Of a stretch of 50,585 bases of DNA, positions 41,709 to 50,441 are shown in pieces. A program made the translations under genes and the position numbers. How positions within the stretch are numbered: the first letter of the stretch is position 1; the number at the start of each line of letters is the position of its first letter. The notes below the pieces were generated by a model, which saw only the letters and a program-made list of their open reading frames with translations, was not told the origin of the DNA and did no database searches. Source of the stretch: Bordetella parapertussis (GTDB taxonomy: Bacteria; Pseudomonadota; Gammaproteobacteria; Burkholderiales; SG8-41). The DNA is taken from positions 1 through 50,585 of the forward strand of contig CAMATZ010000045.1 in assembly GCA_945861275.1 (NCBI GenBank). The letters are read 5' to 3'.

Positions 41709-42117
41709 TACCGACGTTATCAGCGAAATCCGCAAGCGCGGCAAGGCGAACAAGGGCGTTGCGAAATTTTTCCGGCAAGCAGCCACAGTGGATGCTGCGT
41801 TATACCTCTCCGCTGTCACTGTCGGCGAACTCAGACGCGGCGTTGAGTTGATTCGCCACCGCGGCGACTTCGCGCAGGCGCAACTGTTGGACGCGTGGCT
41901 CGCGCTAATATTGAGCGAATATCACGACCATATCCTGCCGCTGGATGACGCTGCCGCGCAAGTTTGGGGCCGTCTGCGCGTGCCCCATCCAGAAAATGCC
42001 CTGGATAAACAAATCGCGGCCACCGCGCTTATCCATGATCTCACCCTCGTGACGCGCAACGAGAAACACTACGCGGGCGCCGGCGCCAAACTGCTCAACC
42101 CATTTCAGCCAGCATAG
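41695..42117 (+). CDS. FitB/VapC-type PIN-domain toxin
   Basis: 140 residues from GTG 41695 with GAGG 6 nt upstream; a longer frame to 41641 has no support. PIN acidic residues D5 (VDTDVISE), E45 (VGELRRG) and D104 (ALDKQIAAT), followed by LVTRNEKHY. An RNase by family. Overlaps the antitoxin by 14 nt. Complete. Confidence 0.9.
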   Translation: MYLVDTDVISEIRKRGKANKGVAKFFRQAATVDAALYLSAVTVGELRRGVELIRHRGDFAQAQLLDAWLALILSEYHDHILPLDDAAAQVWGRLRVPHPENALDKQIAATALIHDLTLVTRNEKHYAGAGAKLLNPFQPA

Positions 42118-42241
42118 CCCGTAACGGGCGTGGAGTACAGGTTACGCTTGCCCAAACCTCCAACCCCGTCGCCAAGGGGTGCGATAGATCGCATTACTCT
42201 ATTGTAGCCTATTGTTTTTATTGAATTTTAACAGTTAATTT

Positions 42242-42260
42242 CACTCTGACCCCATTTCAA
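42242..42260 (-). repeat. REP-like motif at the 3' end of the dehydrogenase gene
   Basis: On the minus strand this is TTGAAATGGGGTCAGAGTG, similar to the 'AAATTGGGGTCAGAGT' element I know as a widespread repeat, often near REP-associated transposases. Here it contains the stop codon of the 42257 gene. Confidence 0.45.
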
Positions 42261-43270
42261 GTCAGCCGGATGACGACTTTGCCGAAGTGCTTGCCGCTGG
42301 CCAGGTACTCGTAGGCCGCGCGGGTATCGCTGAAGTCGAACACGCGGTCGATCACCGGCTCGAGTTGCGCCATTGCAATGGCACGGTTCATGGCCTCGAA
42401 CATATCGCGGCTGCCCACCTGAATGCCGCACATCGAAGCACGCTTGGCGAACAGCGCGCCCGGATCGATCAGCGCTTTGCCCGCAAGGTTGCCGACGACG
42501 CTGATGTGACCACAGTAGCGAAGCGCGGCAATTGACCTGGCCAGCGATCCCGGGCCGCCCACTTCCACCACCAGGTCCGCGCCACGCCCATCGGTAAGTT
42601 CGCGCACGCGGGCATCCCAATCGGGCAGCGTGCGATAGTTGATGACGTCGGCGATCCCCAACGCATGCAGGCGCGCGGCCTTGTCGTCGTTGCCGGTGGT
42701 GGCGATGACACGTGCCCCGGCCATCAATGCAAACTGCGCCGCAAACAACGATACCCCGCCAGTGCCGAGTGTCAGCAACGTGTGCCCGGGTTGCAGCGCG
42801 CCCTTCACCAGCACCGCATTCCACGCCGTGACTGCGGCACAGGGCAGCGTCGCCGCCTGCTCAAAACTCAACTGCGAGGGTATTCGCACCAAGCCCTCTT
42901 CGTGCAACACGATCTGCTCGGCCAGCACACCGTCGCTCGGCCCGCCCAACGCCGAGGGCATATATTCGGGCAACAAGCCGCCGCCGAGCCAACGTTGCAC
43001 AAAGATAGGCGCAACCCGGTCTCCCACCTTCCAGCGCGTGACTCCTGGCCCCAGTGCGGCAACCTCGCCCGCTCCGTCAGAAAGCGGAATCGCCCCCGCC
43101 TTGAGCGCGAGGCTGGTATAGGTGCCTGCAATGATGTTCAGATCACGGTGATTGAGCGTGCAAGCGCGTAGTCGCACCAGCACTTGACCGGGTCCGGGCT
43201 TCGGCGCCTCCTCTTCAAGCAGTCTGAGTCCATCAAGGTTGCCCAGTTTGCCCAGCCGGTAAAGACGCAT
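42257..43270 (-). CDS. Zinc-independent alcohol dehydrogenase/quinone oxidoreductase (MDR family)
   Basis: 337 residues, ATG with GGGGAG upstream. Medium-chain fold: PGPGQVLVRLRACTLNHRDLN, catalytic-zinc position replaced (PLSDGAGEV in place of GHE), LGTGGVSLFAAQFA nucleotide motif and the late CGHISVVG. Quinone-oxidoreductase-like members use NADPH to reduce quinones or enoyl compounds. Reads toward a repeat-rich gap. 38 nt upstream is the PEP mutase family gene on the same strand. Confidence 0.9.
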   Translation of the reverse strand: MRLYRLGKLGNLDGLRLLEEEAPKPGPGQVLVRLRACTLNHRDLNIIAGTYTSLALKAGAIPLSDGAGEVAALGPGVTRWKVGDRVAPIFVQRWLGGGLLPEYMPSALGGPSDGVLAEQIVLHEEGLVRIPSQLSFEQAATLPCAAVTAWNAVLVKGALQPGHTLLTLGTGGVSLFAAQFALMAGARVIATTGNDDKAARLHALGIADVINYRTLPDWDARVRELTDGRGADLVVEVGGPGSLARSIAALRYCGHISVVGNLAGKALIDPGALFAKRASMCGIQVGSRDMFEAMNRAIAMAQLEPVIDRVFDFSDTRAAYEYLASGKHFGKVVIRLT

Positions 43271-43308
43271 CTGAAACTCCCCAGTGTTGGAAAGCGAAAG
43301 CGGCCTGG

Positions 43309-44178
43309 TTACTTCTCGACGGTGTCGCGCTCCACCGCCAGCAGGCGCTCCATGCCTATGCTCTTATGCACCGCATCCTGCTCGGCCTTGTGCGTGACGC
43401 CCGCCATCAGCGGATCGGGTTCGCCGCGCGCGAGGCATTCGTAGCTTTGCTTTAACGCACGATGAAATGCCCACGCCGAAATCGAACTCGCAAGGATGCG
43501 GTAGCCGAGCGTACCCAATTCGGCGAGCGGCAAGCCCGCGCCTTCTGCACCATGCCCGGGCAGGCCGAACATGAAGGGCGGTGGCAGTTCGCGCGCGATG
43601 CGGCGTGCATCCTCCGCGTTGCGCACGCTTAAGTACAGCATGTCGGCGCCGGCCTTGCGGTAAGCGCGTGCGCGCTTGATCGCATCCGCCATGCCACCGG
43701 GTCCGCGTATGCCATTGGTGCGCGCGATGATGACAAAATCAGGATCGCGCCGCGCGCGCGCCGCCTCACGCACCTTGGCCGCCATCAATTCCAGCGGCAC
43801 CATATGCTCGATGCCGACATGATGATGCGCGCGCTTGGGCAGTATCTGGTCCTCGATTTCGATGGCGGCGAAACCCGCCGCCTCGGACATGCCAATGGTG
43901 TGGTGCATGTGCATCGGATCGCCAAAACCGGCCGCGCCATCGAGAATCAGCGGCAGGCTGCACGCCGCACGGATGTCGATGCCCGCCTGGCACAATTGCG
44001 TGATGTTGAGATTGGCTTCGAGGCAGCAGTTGAGATAGCCGATGGTGCCGCCGCCGAGATACAACACTTCGAAGCCCGCCGCTTCGGCAAGTTTCGCGGA
44101 CAGCGGATTGAACACAGCCGGTGCGATCAATGCGCGGTTGCCGGCCAGCAAATTGCGTAACGTCTTCGCTGCGCTCAT
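43309..44178 (-). CDS. Isocitrate lyase/PEP mutase superfamily protein
   Basis: 289 residues. TIM-barrel blocks LYLGGGTIGYLN, LILDGAAGFGDPM (D80) and IEIEDQILPKRAHHH (106-120). In classical lyases the last motif is K-[RK]-C-G/H-H with a catalytic Cys; here the residue is Ala117, as in members that act as oxaloacetate decarboxylases or have lost lyase activity. Substrate unknown. Cotranscription with the dehydrogenase at 42257 is likely. Confidence 0.87.
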   Translation of the reverse strand: MSAAKTLRNLLAGNRALIAPAVFNPLSAKLAEAAGFEVLYLGGGTIGYLNCCLEANLNITQLCQAGIDIRAACSLPLILDGAAGFGDPMHMHHTIGMSEAAGFAAIEIEDQILPKRAHHHVGIEHMVPLELMAAKVREAARARRDPDFVIIARTNGIRGPGGMADAIKRARAYRKAGADMLYLSVRNAEDARRIARELPPPFMFGLPGHGAEGAGLPLAELGTLGYRILASSISAWAFHRALKQSYECLARGEPDPLMAGVTHKAEQDAVHKSIGMERLLAVERDTVEK

Positions 44179-44213
44179 CGGTATTGCCCCCCGTGTTCAG
44201 ACTATTCAGCAGC

Positions 44214-44248
44214 GCACGCAGGGCGCAATGGGATTGCGCCCTGCGTGC
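44214..44248. repeat. Perfect 16-bp palindrome, intergenic
   Basis: GCACGCAGGGCGCAAT (44214-44229) is the exact inverse of ATTGCGCCCTGCGTGC (44233-44248) with a GGG loop. Very stable hairpin between the lyase-family and the hydroxylase large-subunit genes. Confidence 0.88.
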
Positions 44249-44262
44249 TTCTTTCTGCAGCC

Positions 44263-44281
44263 GGCGCAATGGGATTGCGCC
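44263..44281. repeat. Second copy of the palindrome core
   Basis: GGCGCAAT, GGG, ATTGCGCC repeats the core of the element at 44214 about 34 nt further on. Together they make a double hairpin just after the stop of the large-subunit gene at 44290. Confidence 0.85.
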
Positions 44282-44289
44282 CTACGCGC

Positions 44290-46560
44290 TCAGGCCGCGT
44301 CGAGCGCGGCGAGCACCTTGGGCGGCGACATCGGCAACTCTGTCATGCGGCGGCCGGTGGCGCTGTGTATGGCATTGGCAATAGCCGCCATCGGCGGAAC
44401 GATGTTGGCTTCGGCCACACCCTTGACGCCGTAGGGGTGCTTCGGGTTCGGCACTTCGACCAGTATCGATTCAATCATCGGCACATCGGAGGCAACCGGC
44501 ATGCGATAGTCCAAAAATCCGGCATTCTCAAGACGGCCGGCCTTGTCGTAGATGTATTCCTCATTCAATGCCCAGCCGATACCCTGCACCACGCCACCGT
44601 GGATTTGCCCTTTGCAATAGCTTGGGTGTATGGCGCGGCCGACATCCTGCGCAGCCACGTAACTCAGAATTTTGACATGGCCCGTTTCAGGATCGACCTC
44701 CACGTCGCAAAACTGCGCGGAGAATCCGGGCGCCTGGCCTTCCGCGTTGATCGACGCCGACGCGGTAATCGGCCCGCCGGTGGCGGTGCGCTTGGCGGCA
44801 ATGGCCTTTAAGGGCATCGCTTCGAACTCGCCCGCGTGTTTGCCCGCGGGCCGGGCGCAGCCGTCTTCCCAGATCACGTCGACGCGGTCGATCTTCCACA
44901 ACTTCGCCACGCGCCCGCACATATCGTCGATGACTTTGTTGCAGGCGTTGATTACGGTCATGCCGGTGGCAAAGGTCACGCGCGAGCCGCCGGTAGCCTG
45001 GGTGTAGCCCACCGAGTTGGTGTCGGCGATGATCGGCCGCACGCGGTCGTATTCAATGCCCAGTGTTTCGGCTGCCATCTGCGCGGTGGACGCGCGTGAG
45101 CCGCCGATGTCCGGACTACCGGTGGCAACCACCACCGTGCCGTCTTCGTTGACATGCACGGTTGCACTCGATTCGCCGCCGCCGTTAAACCAGTAGCCCA
45201 CGGCCAGGCCGCGCCCCTGATTCTTGCCCAGCGGCTTGGTGTAGCCGGGATGTTTCTGCAGCGCCTGCAACGTCTCGGCAAAACCGGCGTGCTGGAGCTT
45301 GGTGCCAAAAACCGTTGGCGTGCCCGGCTTGGCAATATTCTTCAGCCGGAATTGCAACGGGTCCATGCCAATTTTCCGTGCGGCCAGATCCATCGTGCTT
45401 TCGCAGGCATACGCCGAGATCGGTGAACCCGGCGCGCGATAGGCCACGGTTTTCGGACGATTGCACACCACGTCGTAGCCCACGGTTTCCACGTTGGCAA
45501 TGTCATACGGCGCGAAACCGCACATGCAGCCGTTCATCACCGGTGAGCCGGGAAACGCGCCCGCCTGATACTTAAAGAGGCCATGCGCCGCGACGATCTT
45601 GCCGTCGCGCATGACGCCGATCTTGATGGTCATCGATGCACCGGAAGTCGGCCCGGTGGCCTTGAACACATCTTCGCGGGTCATCATGATTTTCACCGGG
45701 TGGCCGGTCTTGCGCGAGAGCGCGACCGCCACCGGCTCGACATAGACCACGGTCTTGCCGCCGAAAGCACCGCCGATCTCGGCGGGATGCACCCGCAGAT
45801 CGCCGGTTTTCATACCGAGCAGCTTCACCGTCATGGTGCGCACCACGAAGTGGCCCTGACTTGACGACCACAGTTCCGCCTGGCCATCCGCATCGCAGCG
45901 CGCGAGGCAGGATTGCGGCTCGATGTAGCCCTGATGCACCGGCGCGGTTTTGAAACTCGCTTCGACGATTTCATCGGCCGCGGCAAACCCCGCATCCGGG
46001 TCGCCCATCTTGAACCCCAGGCGCTTGGAAATATTGGACGGCTTGGCGGGCGGCGGTTCGATACCGCGCGTAATCATGTCTTCAAACAACAGCGGCGCAT
46101 CGGGCTTCATCGCGTCATCGACATCGATCACATGCGGCAGCACTTCGTAATCAACGGCTATCAGTTTCAGCGCCTCAGCGGCAATGGCCGGGGTGGTGGC
46201 GGCAACGGCGGCAAGCGCGTGGCCCTCGTAGAGCACCTTCTCGCGCGCAAAGATGTTGCGCGTCATGTGCCAGAAATTCACCGCGACCCGTTCCGGGCCG
46301 ATGTACTCGAACTTCTGATCGGGCAGGTCAGCGCCGGTAATCACTGCCTTGACGCCCGGCAGCGCCAGCGCTTTGGTGGCGTCGATCTTGCGGATCCGCG
46401 CGTGCGCATGCGGCGAGCGCAGGATTTTGCCCCACAACATTCCCGGCAGGGAAAAATCCGCCCCGTATTGTGCCGTTCCCGTGAGCTTGGGCACGCCATC
46501 AGGACGATCCGGGCTGGTGCCGACGACTTTGAGTTTCTTTTCCGTTACGACTGCGCTCAT
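44290..46560 (-). CDS. Molybdopterin-binding large subunit, xanthine dehydrogenase family (second operon)
   Basis: 756 residues. LRSPHAHARIRKID at the start, GGAFGGKTVVYVEP, active loop YRAPGSP from Y374 and catalytic Glu E717 in GVKGVAEANIVPP. The pattern is closer to hydroxybenzoyl-CoA reductase/xanthine dehydrogenase-type enzymes than to CO dehydrogenase. It is the last gene of the second medium-small-large operon. The double palindrome follows its stop and may protect the mRNA 3' end (inference). Confidence 0.92.
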   Translation of the reverse strand: MSAVVTEKKLKVVGTSPDRPDGVPKLTGTAQYGADFSLPGMLWGKILRSPHAHARIRKIDATKALALPGVKAVITGADLPDQKFEYIGPERVAVNFWHMTRNIFAREKVLYEGHALAAVAATTPAIAAEALKLIAVDYEVLPHVIDVDDAMKPDAPLLFEDMITRGIEPPPAKPSNISKRLGFKMGDPDAGFAAADEIVEASFKTAPVHQGYIEPQSCLARCDADGQAELWSSSQGHFVVRTMTVKLLGMKTGDLRVHPAEIGGAFGGKTVVYVEPVAVALSRKTGHPVKIMMTREDVFKATGPTSGASMTIKIGVMRDGKIVAAHGLFKYQAGAFPGSPVMNGCMCGFAPYDIANVETVGYDVVCNRPKTVAYRAPGSPISAYACESTMDLAARKIGMDPLQFRLKNIAKPGTPTVFGTKLQHAGFAETLQALQKHPGYTKPLGKNQGRGLAVGYWFNGGGESSATVHVNEDGTVVVATGSPDIGGSRASTAQMAAETLGIEYDRVRPIIADTNSVGYTQATGGSRVTFATGMTVINACNKVIDDMCGRVAKLWKIDRVDVIWEDGCARPAGKHAGEFEAMPLKAIAAKRTATGGPITASASINAEGQAPGFSAQFCDVEVDPETGHVKILSYVAAQDVGRAIHPSYCKGQIHGGVVQGIGWALNEEYIYDKAGRLENAGFLDYRMPVASDVPMIESILVEVPNPKHPYGVKGVAEANIVPPMAAIANAIHSATGRRMTELPMSPPKVLAALDAA

Positions 46561-46562
46561 GA

Positions 46563-47039
46563 TTAATTCCCCCGTATTTCCTTGGCGGCATCCAGCACCG
46601 CCTCGATGATCTGGTTATACCCCGTGCAGCGGCACAGATTGCCCGCCAGCCAGTAGCGCACTTCTTCCTCGGTCGGGCTGGTGTTGTGATCGAGCAAGGT
46701 CTTCGCCGCGACCAGCATGCCCGGTGTGCAGATGCCGCACTGCAGTGCCGCGTGCTCCAGGAATTTACGCTGCAACACGTGCAGTTTCTCGCCGTTGGCG
46801 ATGCCCTCGACCGTGGTGATCGACTTGCCCTGCGCCTCCGCGCCGAGGAAAAGGCACGAACACATCATGCGCCCATCGACATTGACGGTACACGCGCCGC
46901 AGTCGCCGGTGCCGCATCCTTCCTTGGTGCCGGTGAGATGCAGTTCGTCGCGCAGCACCTCGAGCAATGTCTGGCGCGATTCGCAAAGAAACTCAACCGC
47001 ATTGCCGTTGAGTGTGGTTGTTACATGCTGCTTGGCCAT
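46563..47039 (-). CDS. (2Fe-2S)-binding small subunit (second operon)
   Basis: 158 residues. Ferredoxin-like cysteines in KEGCGTGDCGACTV and the second cluster in LQCGICTPGML and GNLCRCTGYNQ. Start is MAKQHVTTTLNGNAVEFLCE. Two nt separate it from the large-subunit gene and its ATG shares one base with the medium-subunit stop (TAATG). Confidence 0.95.
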   Translation of the reverse strand: MAKQHVTTTLNGNAVEFLCESRQTLLEVLRDELHLTGTKEGCGTGDCGACTVNVDGRMMCSCLFLGAEAQGKSITTVEGIANGEKLHVLQRKFLEHAALQCGICTPGMLVAAKTLLDHNTSPTEEEVRYWLAGNLCRCTGYNQIIEAVLDAAKEIRGN

Positions 47040-47911
47040 TATTTATTCCTCCGTGCTCTGTCGAGCGCTATGGTGGCGGCGCGCCGCGCCATTACACCTG
47101 CAACCTTGATCCGATAGGCCTTGGTGCCGCGTTTGTCGTCGATAGGCTTGCACGCCGCACTGGCCGCCGCACCCATGCGCTCAAGCGCAGCAGCATCGAC
47201 CGTGGTGCCGATCAGTGCGTCCGCTGCCGCCTGCACCAGCAAGGCGCGCTCGGCGACCGCTCCGAGCACTACCCGTGCGTGGCTGCAGACACCTTTTGCA
47301 TCCAGTGTGAGATTAATGCCTGCACCGACCACGGCAATATCCATCTCGGTGCGCGGGATGAAGCGCAGATAAGCATCACTCGCATGCGCTGCGCGTGGCG
47401 GCAGCAGGAATGAAACCACGATCTCGCCCTTGGCCAGTGAATTCTTGCCGGGTCCGGTGGCGATGTCCTCGACCTTAGCCTCGCGTCTGCCTTTCGGCCC
47501 CACAATGCTCGCGATTGCACTTGCAGCGATCAGCGCCGGTACGCTGTCCGCAGCGGGTGAGGCATTGCACAGATTGCCGCCCACCGTCGCGCGCCCCTTG
47601 ATCTGATACGAACCAATCAGCATGGCCGCTTCGGTCAGTCCGGGCCATGCCTTAGCGAAGGCCTTGTGCTCGGACATTTCCATGGCGGTAACAGCCGCAC
47701 CGAAACGATAGCCGCCGTTTTCGGCAGTTATCGACGTCATCTCGGGGATGCCCTTGATATCGATCAGCAGTTCGGGTTCAACACGGCCGCCACGCATCTG
47801 TATCAGCAGGTCGGTACCGCCCGCCAGCACTCTCGCCACTCCGTTCGCGCCCGCGAGCAGGGCAACCGCCGCCGCCAGCGTCTGCGGCGCTTCAAAACGC
47901 ATTTCGCTCAT
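47039..47911 (-). CDS. FAD-binding medium subunit (second operon)
   Basis: 290 residues, AGGGAAG before ATG. FAD loops VLAGGTDLLIQMRGG and TVGGNLCNASPAADS. First gene of the second operon, in the same medium-small-large order as at 37724. A TTGACA on the coding strand at 47976-47971 is a possible -35 element, but a good -10 is not seen. Confidence 0.93.
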   Translation of the reverse strand: MSEMRFEAPQTLAAAVALLAGANGVARVLAGGTDLLIQMRGGRVEPELLIDIKGIPEMTSITAENGGYRFGAAVTAMEMSEHKAFAKAWPGLTEAAMLIGSYQIKGRATVGGNLCNASPAADSVPALIAASAIASIVGPKGRREAKVEDIATGPGKNSLAKGEIVVSFLLPPRAAHASDAYLRFIPRTEMDIAVVGAGINLTLDAKGVCSHARVVLGAVAERALLVQAAADALIGTTVDAAALERMGAAASAACKPIDDKRGTKAYRIKVAGVMARRAATIALDRARRNK

Positions 47912-48056
47912 ATCGCTTCCCTGAAGATGGTGTAGTTCATTATTGTCTAGGATTCAGACACGGTTGTCACTGTCAATTACTGTACTTAAACCCGGCAGCC
48001 CGTCTTGACCCGCAATTCCGCGCTGTCATAATGCGGAACCTGATTGAGGACAACCC

Positions 48057-48977
48057 ATGACTATCCGTTCGCTGCAGCACATCGCCCTGACCGTGCCCGA
48101 CGCCGCTGCCGGCAAGCAGTTTTATACGGATTTCGGCCTGCAGGCGCGTGAAGATGGCGCACGGGTCGTCATGCGCTGCGCTGGCCGCGATCAGGATCAG
48201 GTGATCCTGCTCGAGGGCGCGAAAAAACGCATGCACCATATCTGCTTTGGTGCGCGCGCCGCAGCCCTCCAGCAGATTGAGCAGCGGCTTGAGCAAAACG
48301 GCCACAAGCTCATCGATGCGCCGCGCGAGTCACCGGCGGAAGGTATCTGGTTTACGGACCCCGATGGTCTGCTGGTGAACGTGTGTGCACAAACTCCCGC
48401 GCCGTGGCCGCCTGCCGCGGATTGGAAAATCAACAATCCGGGTCATCTCAATCGTTCCGGCGTTGCGGGCCACCCTGCACGCGATCTGGCGGTGCGGCCA
48501 CGGCGTCTCGGTCATACGCTGCGCTTCACCGCAGATCTTGACAGGCAAACGGATTTTTACACCCGCATCGTCGGCATGAAACTTTCCGATCGGTCGCCCG
48601 GCATAGTCTCATTCTTGCGCAGCGGCGAGGGCGGCAGCGATCATCATGTGCTGGGATTCATCAAGTCGGATCACCCCGGCTACCACCATGCGAGCTTCGA
48701 GGTTGGCAACATCGACGAGCTGGGGGTGGGCGCCTGCCGCATGCTCGACAAGGGTTACCGCAATGGCTGGGGTTTCGGACGGCACGTGATCGGCTCGAAT
48801 TTTTTTCACTATATACGCGACCCCTGGGGCAGTCTCGTCGAATATTTCTGCGACGTCGACTACATACCCGATGGCTTTGACTGGCAACCCACGGACTATC
48901 CGGCGGCGGATTCACTGTACGCGTGGGGGCCGAATGTGCCTGATGATTTTGGCACTAATTTTGAAGAGCGCGCCTGA
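48057..48977 (+). CDS. Extradiol (VOC-type) ring-cleavage dioxygenase
   Basis: 306 residues, two vicinal-oxygen-chelate domains. In the second domain the iron ligands H153 (LGHTLRF), H210 or H211 (GYHHASFEV) and E262 (SLVEYF) are present, as are H196/H197 (SDHHVLG), H243 (GRHVIG) and Y252 (FFHYIRDPWG). These match in order and spacing the ligand and acid-base residues known for type I extradiol enzymes such as BphC. It cleaves a catechol ring next to the two hydroxyls. GAGG before the ATG. Divergent from the second molybdenum hydroxylase operon. True substrate unknown. Confidence 0.88.
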   Translation: MTIRSLQHIALTVPDAAAGKQFYTDFGLQAREDGARVVMRCAGRDQDQVILLEGAKKRMHHICFGARAAALQQIEQRLEQNGHKLIDAPRESPAEGIWFTDPDGLLVNVCAQTPAPWPPAADWKINNPGHLNRSGVAGHPARDLAVRPRRLGHTLRFTADLDRQTDFYTRIVGMKLSDRSPGIVSFLRSGEGGSDHHVLGFIKSDHPGYHHASFEVGNIDELGVGACRMLDKGYRNGWGFGRHVIGSNFFHYIRDPWGSLVEYFCDVDYIPDGFDWQPTDYPAADSLYAWGPNVPDDFGTNFEERA

Positions 48978-49068
48978 ACTTCATTGTTTGACAAGGCGGC
49001 ACGCTGGCCTGCATCATTGGTAAACATCTGATAACGTGAAATGTGAAAAGTGAACCCCCTCTCCCCGA

Positions 49069-49096
49069 CCCTCTCCCCCGGTAACGGGGGAGAGGG
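49069..49096. repeat. 12-bp hairpin, intergenic
   Basis: CCCTCTCCCCCG (49069-49080), loop GTAA, CGGGGGAGAGGG (49085-49096). A perfect stem of pyrimidine-rich and purine-rich arms, of a type seen between genes in many proteobacteria. Confidence 0.8.
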
Positions 49097-49115
49097 AGGC
49101 GCATCACGTTTCCCC

Positions 49116-49148
49116 TTCACTCTTCACTCTTCACTCTTCACTCTTCAC
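49116..49148 (+). repeat. TTCACTC tandem repeat
   Basis: Four full 7-bp units and a partial fifth (TTCAC) lie 25 nt before the ATG of the ABC binding protein. Copy number could vary by slippage; its place just upstream of the ribosome site could affect expression (inference). Confidence 0.85.
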
Positions 49149-49172
49149 GAAGTTAAAAAGGAGACGGTAACA

Positions 49173-50414
49173 ATGAAATTCATTCGTGTAATAGCCGCAC
49201 TATTTTGCGCCGCGCTGTTGACGGCATCAGGATTACTGTTCGCGCAAGCCACTGCACCCGTCAAGATCGGCATGAGCATGCCGCAAACCGGCTCGCTTGG
49301 CGCCGGCGGTCAGGCAGCGCTGCTCGCGCTGCGCATGTGGGTCGAAGACGTGAATGCCAAGGGGGGCTTACTCGGACGCAAGGTCGAGTTCATCGTCTAC
49401 GACGACCAGACCAATCCCGCGCTGACGCCCGGCATCTACACCAAGTTGCTCGACATCGACAAGGTGGATCTCTTAATCGCACCCTATGGCACGGTACCCA
49501 CCGGGCCGATCATGCCGCTGGTGAAGCAGCGCGGACTGCTGCTGATGGGCAATTTTTCGTTCCAGGCGAACCGCACGGTGAAGCACGATATGTGGTTTAA
49601 CAACTCGCCATGGAACGACGCTTCAAGCTGGTCCGACGGCTTTTTCAAGGCCGGAGAAAAAGTCGGCGCGAAGACCATCGCGATTCTTGCCGCCGATCAG
49701 GAGTTCGCGCAGAACCTCGCCAACGGCGCGCGCGAGCTTGCCAAGAAGGCTGGCTTAAAAAACGTCTACGACCAGAACTACCCGCCGGCAACCGTGGATT
49801 TTTCCGCCATGATCCGCGCTATCCGCGCTGCCAAGCCCGACATGGTGTTTGTCATGTCCTACCCCAATGACTCCGTCGCCATCGTGCGTGCGGTGAACGA
49901 GATCGGCGTGGGCGAGTCGGTGAAGCTGTTCGGCGGTGGCATGGTCGGACTGCAATTCACGCCCAACATGGTTGCGCTGGGCAGCTCGTTAAACGGCATA
50001 GTCAACTACAACTCGTGGGTACCGGGCATCAAGCATCCAGGCATCGACGAGTTTCTGGAGCGCTACGCCAAACGCGCAGCGGAAGCGAAAGTCGATCCGC
50101 TCGGATTCTATTTGCCGCCGTTCAACTACGCCATTGGCCAGATGCTGGAGCAGGCAATCAACGCCACCAAGAGCTTTGACCACAAGACGCTGGCAGCCTA
50201 CCTGCGCAAGAACGAAATGCGCACCATCGTCGGCCCGATCCGCTACGGCCCGGACGGCGAGTGGGCAACCCCGCGCGTGGTGCAGGCGCAGTTCCGCGGC
50301 ATTGTGGACAAGAACATGGATCAGTTCCGCCAACCGGGCAAACAGGTCGTGCTGTTCCCTGAACAGTACAAGACCGGTGAGGTAGTCGCGCCGTTTGAGA
50401 AGGCGCGCAAGTAG
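49173..50414 (+). CDS. ABC transporter substrate-binding protein, branched-chain amino acid (LivK) type
   Basis: 413 residues from the ATG at 49173, AAGGAG 9 nt upstream; the longer frame from 49050 runs through the repeats. Signal peptide MKFIRVIAALFCAALLTASG to about FAQA. Type I periplasmic fold: VKIGMSMPQTGSLGAGGQAA, VEFIVYDDQTNPA and PYGTVPTGPIMPL. Ligands of this group in betaproteobacteria include aromatic acids and amides. Permease and ATPase genes are not in the window; an IS follows instead. Confidence 0.92.
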   Translation: MKFIRVIAALFCAALLTASGLLFAQATAPVKIGMSMPQTGSLGAGGQAALLALRMWVEDVNAKGGLLGRKVEFIVYDDQTNPALTPGIYTKLLDIDKVDLLIAPYGTVPTGPIMPLVKQRGLLLMGNFSFQANRTVKHDMWFNNSPWNDASSWSDGFFKAGEKVGAKTIAILAADQEFAQNLANGARELAKKAGLKNVYDQNYPPATVDFSAMIRAIRAAKPDMVFVMSYPNDSVAIVRAVNEIGVGESVKLFGGGMVGLQFTPNMVALGSSLNGIVNYNSWVPGIKHPGIDEFLERYAKRAAEAKVDPLGFYLPPFNYAIGQMLEQAINATKSFDHKTLAAYLRKNEMRTIVGPIRYGPDGEWATPRVVQAQFRGIVDKNMDQFRQPGKQVVLFPEQYKTGEVVAPFEKARK

Positions 50415-50441
50415 GGGCGTTCCTAAAATACGGTTAATTGT

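Noticed and set aside
49116-49148. CRISPR-like repetition
   Set aside because: Units are 7 bp and directly adjacent with no spacers; a simple tandem repeat.
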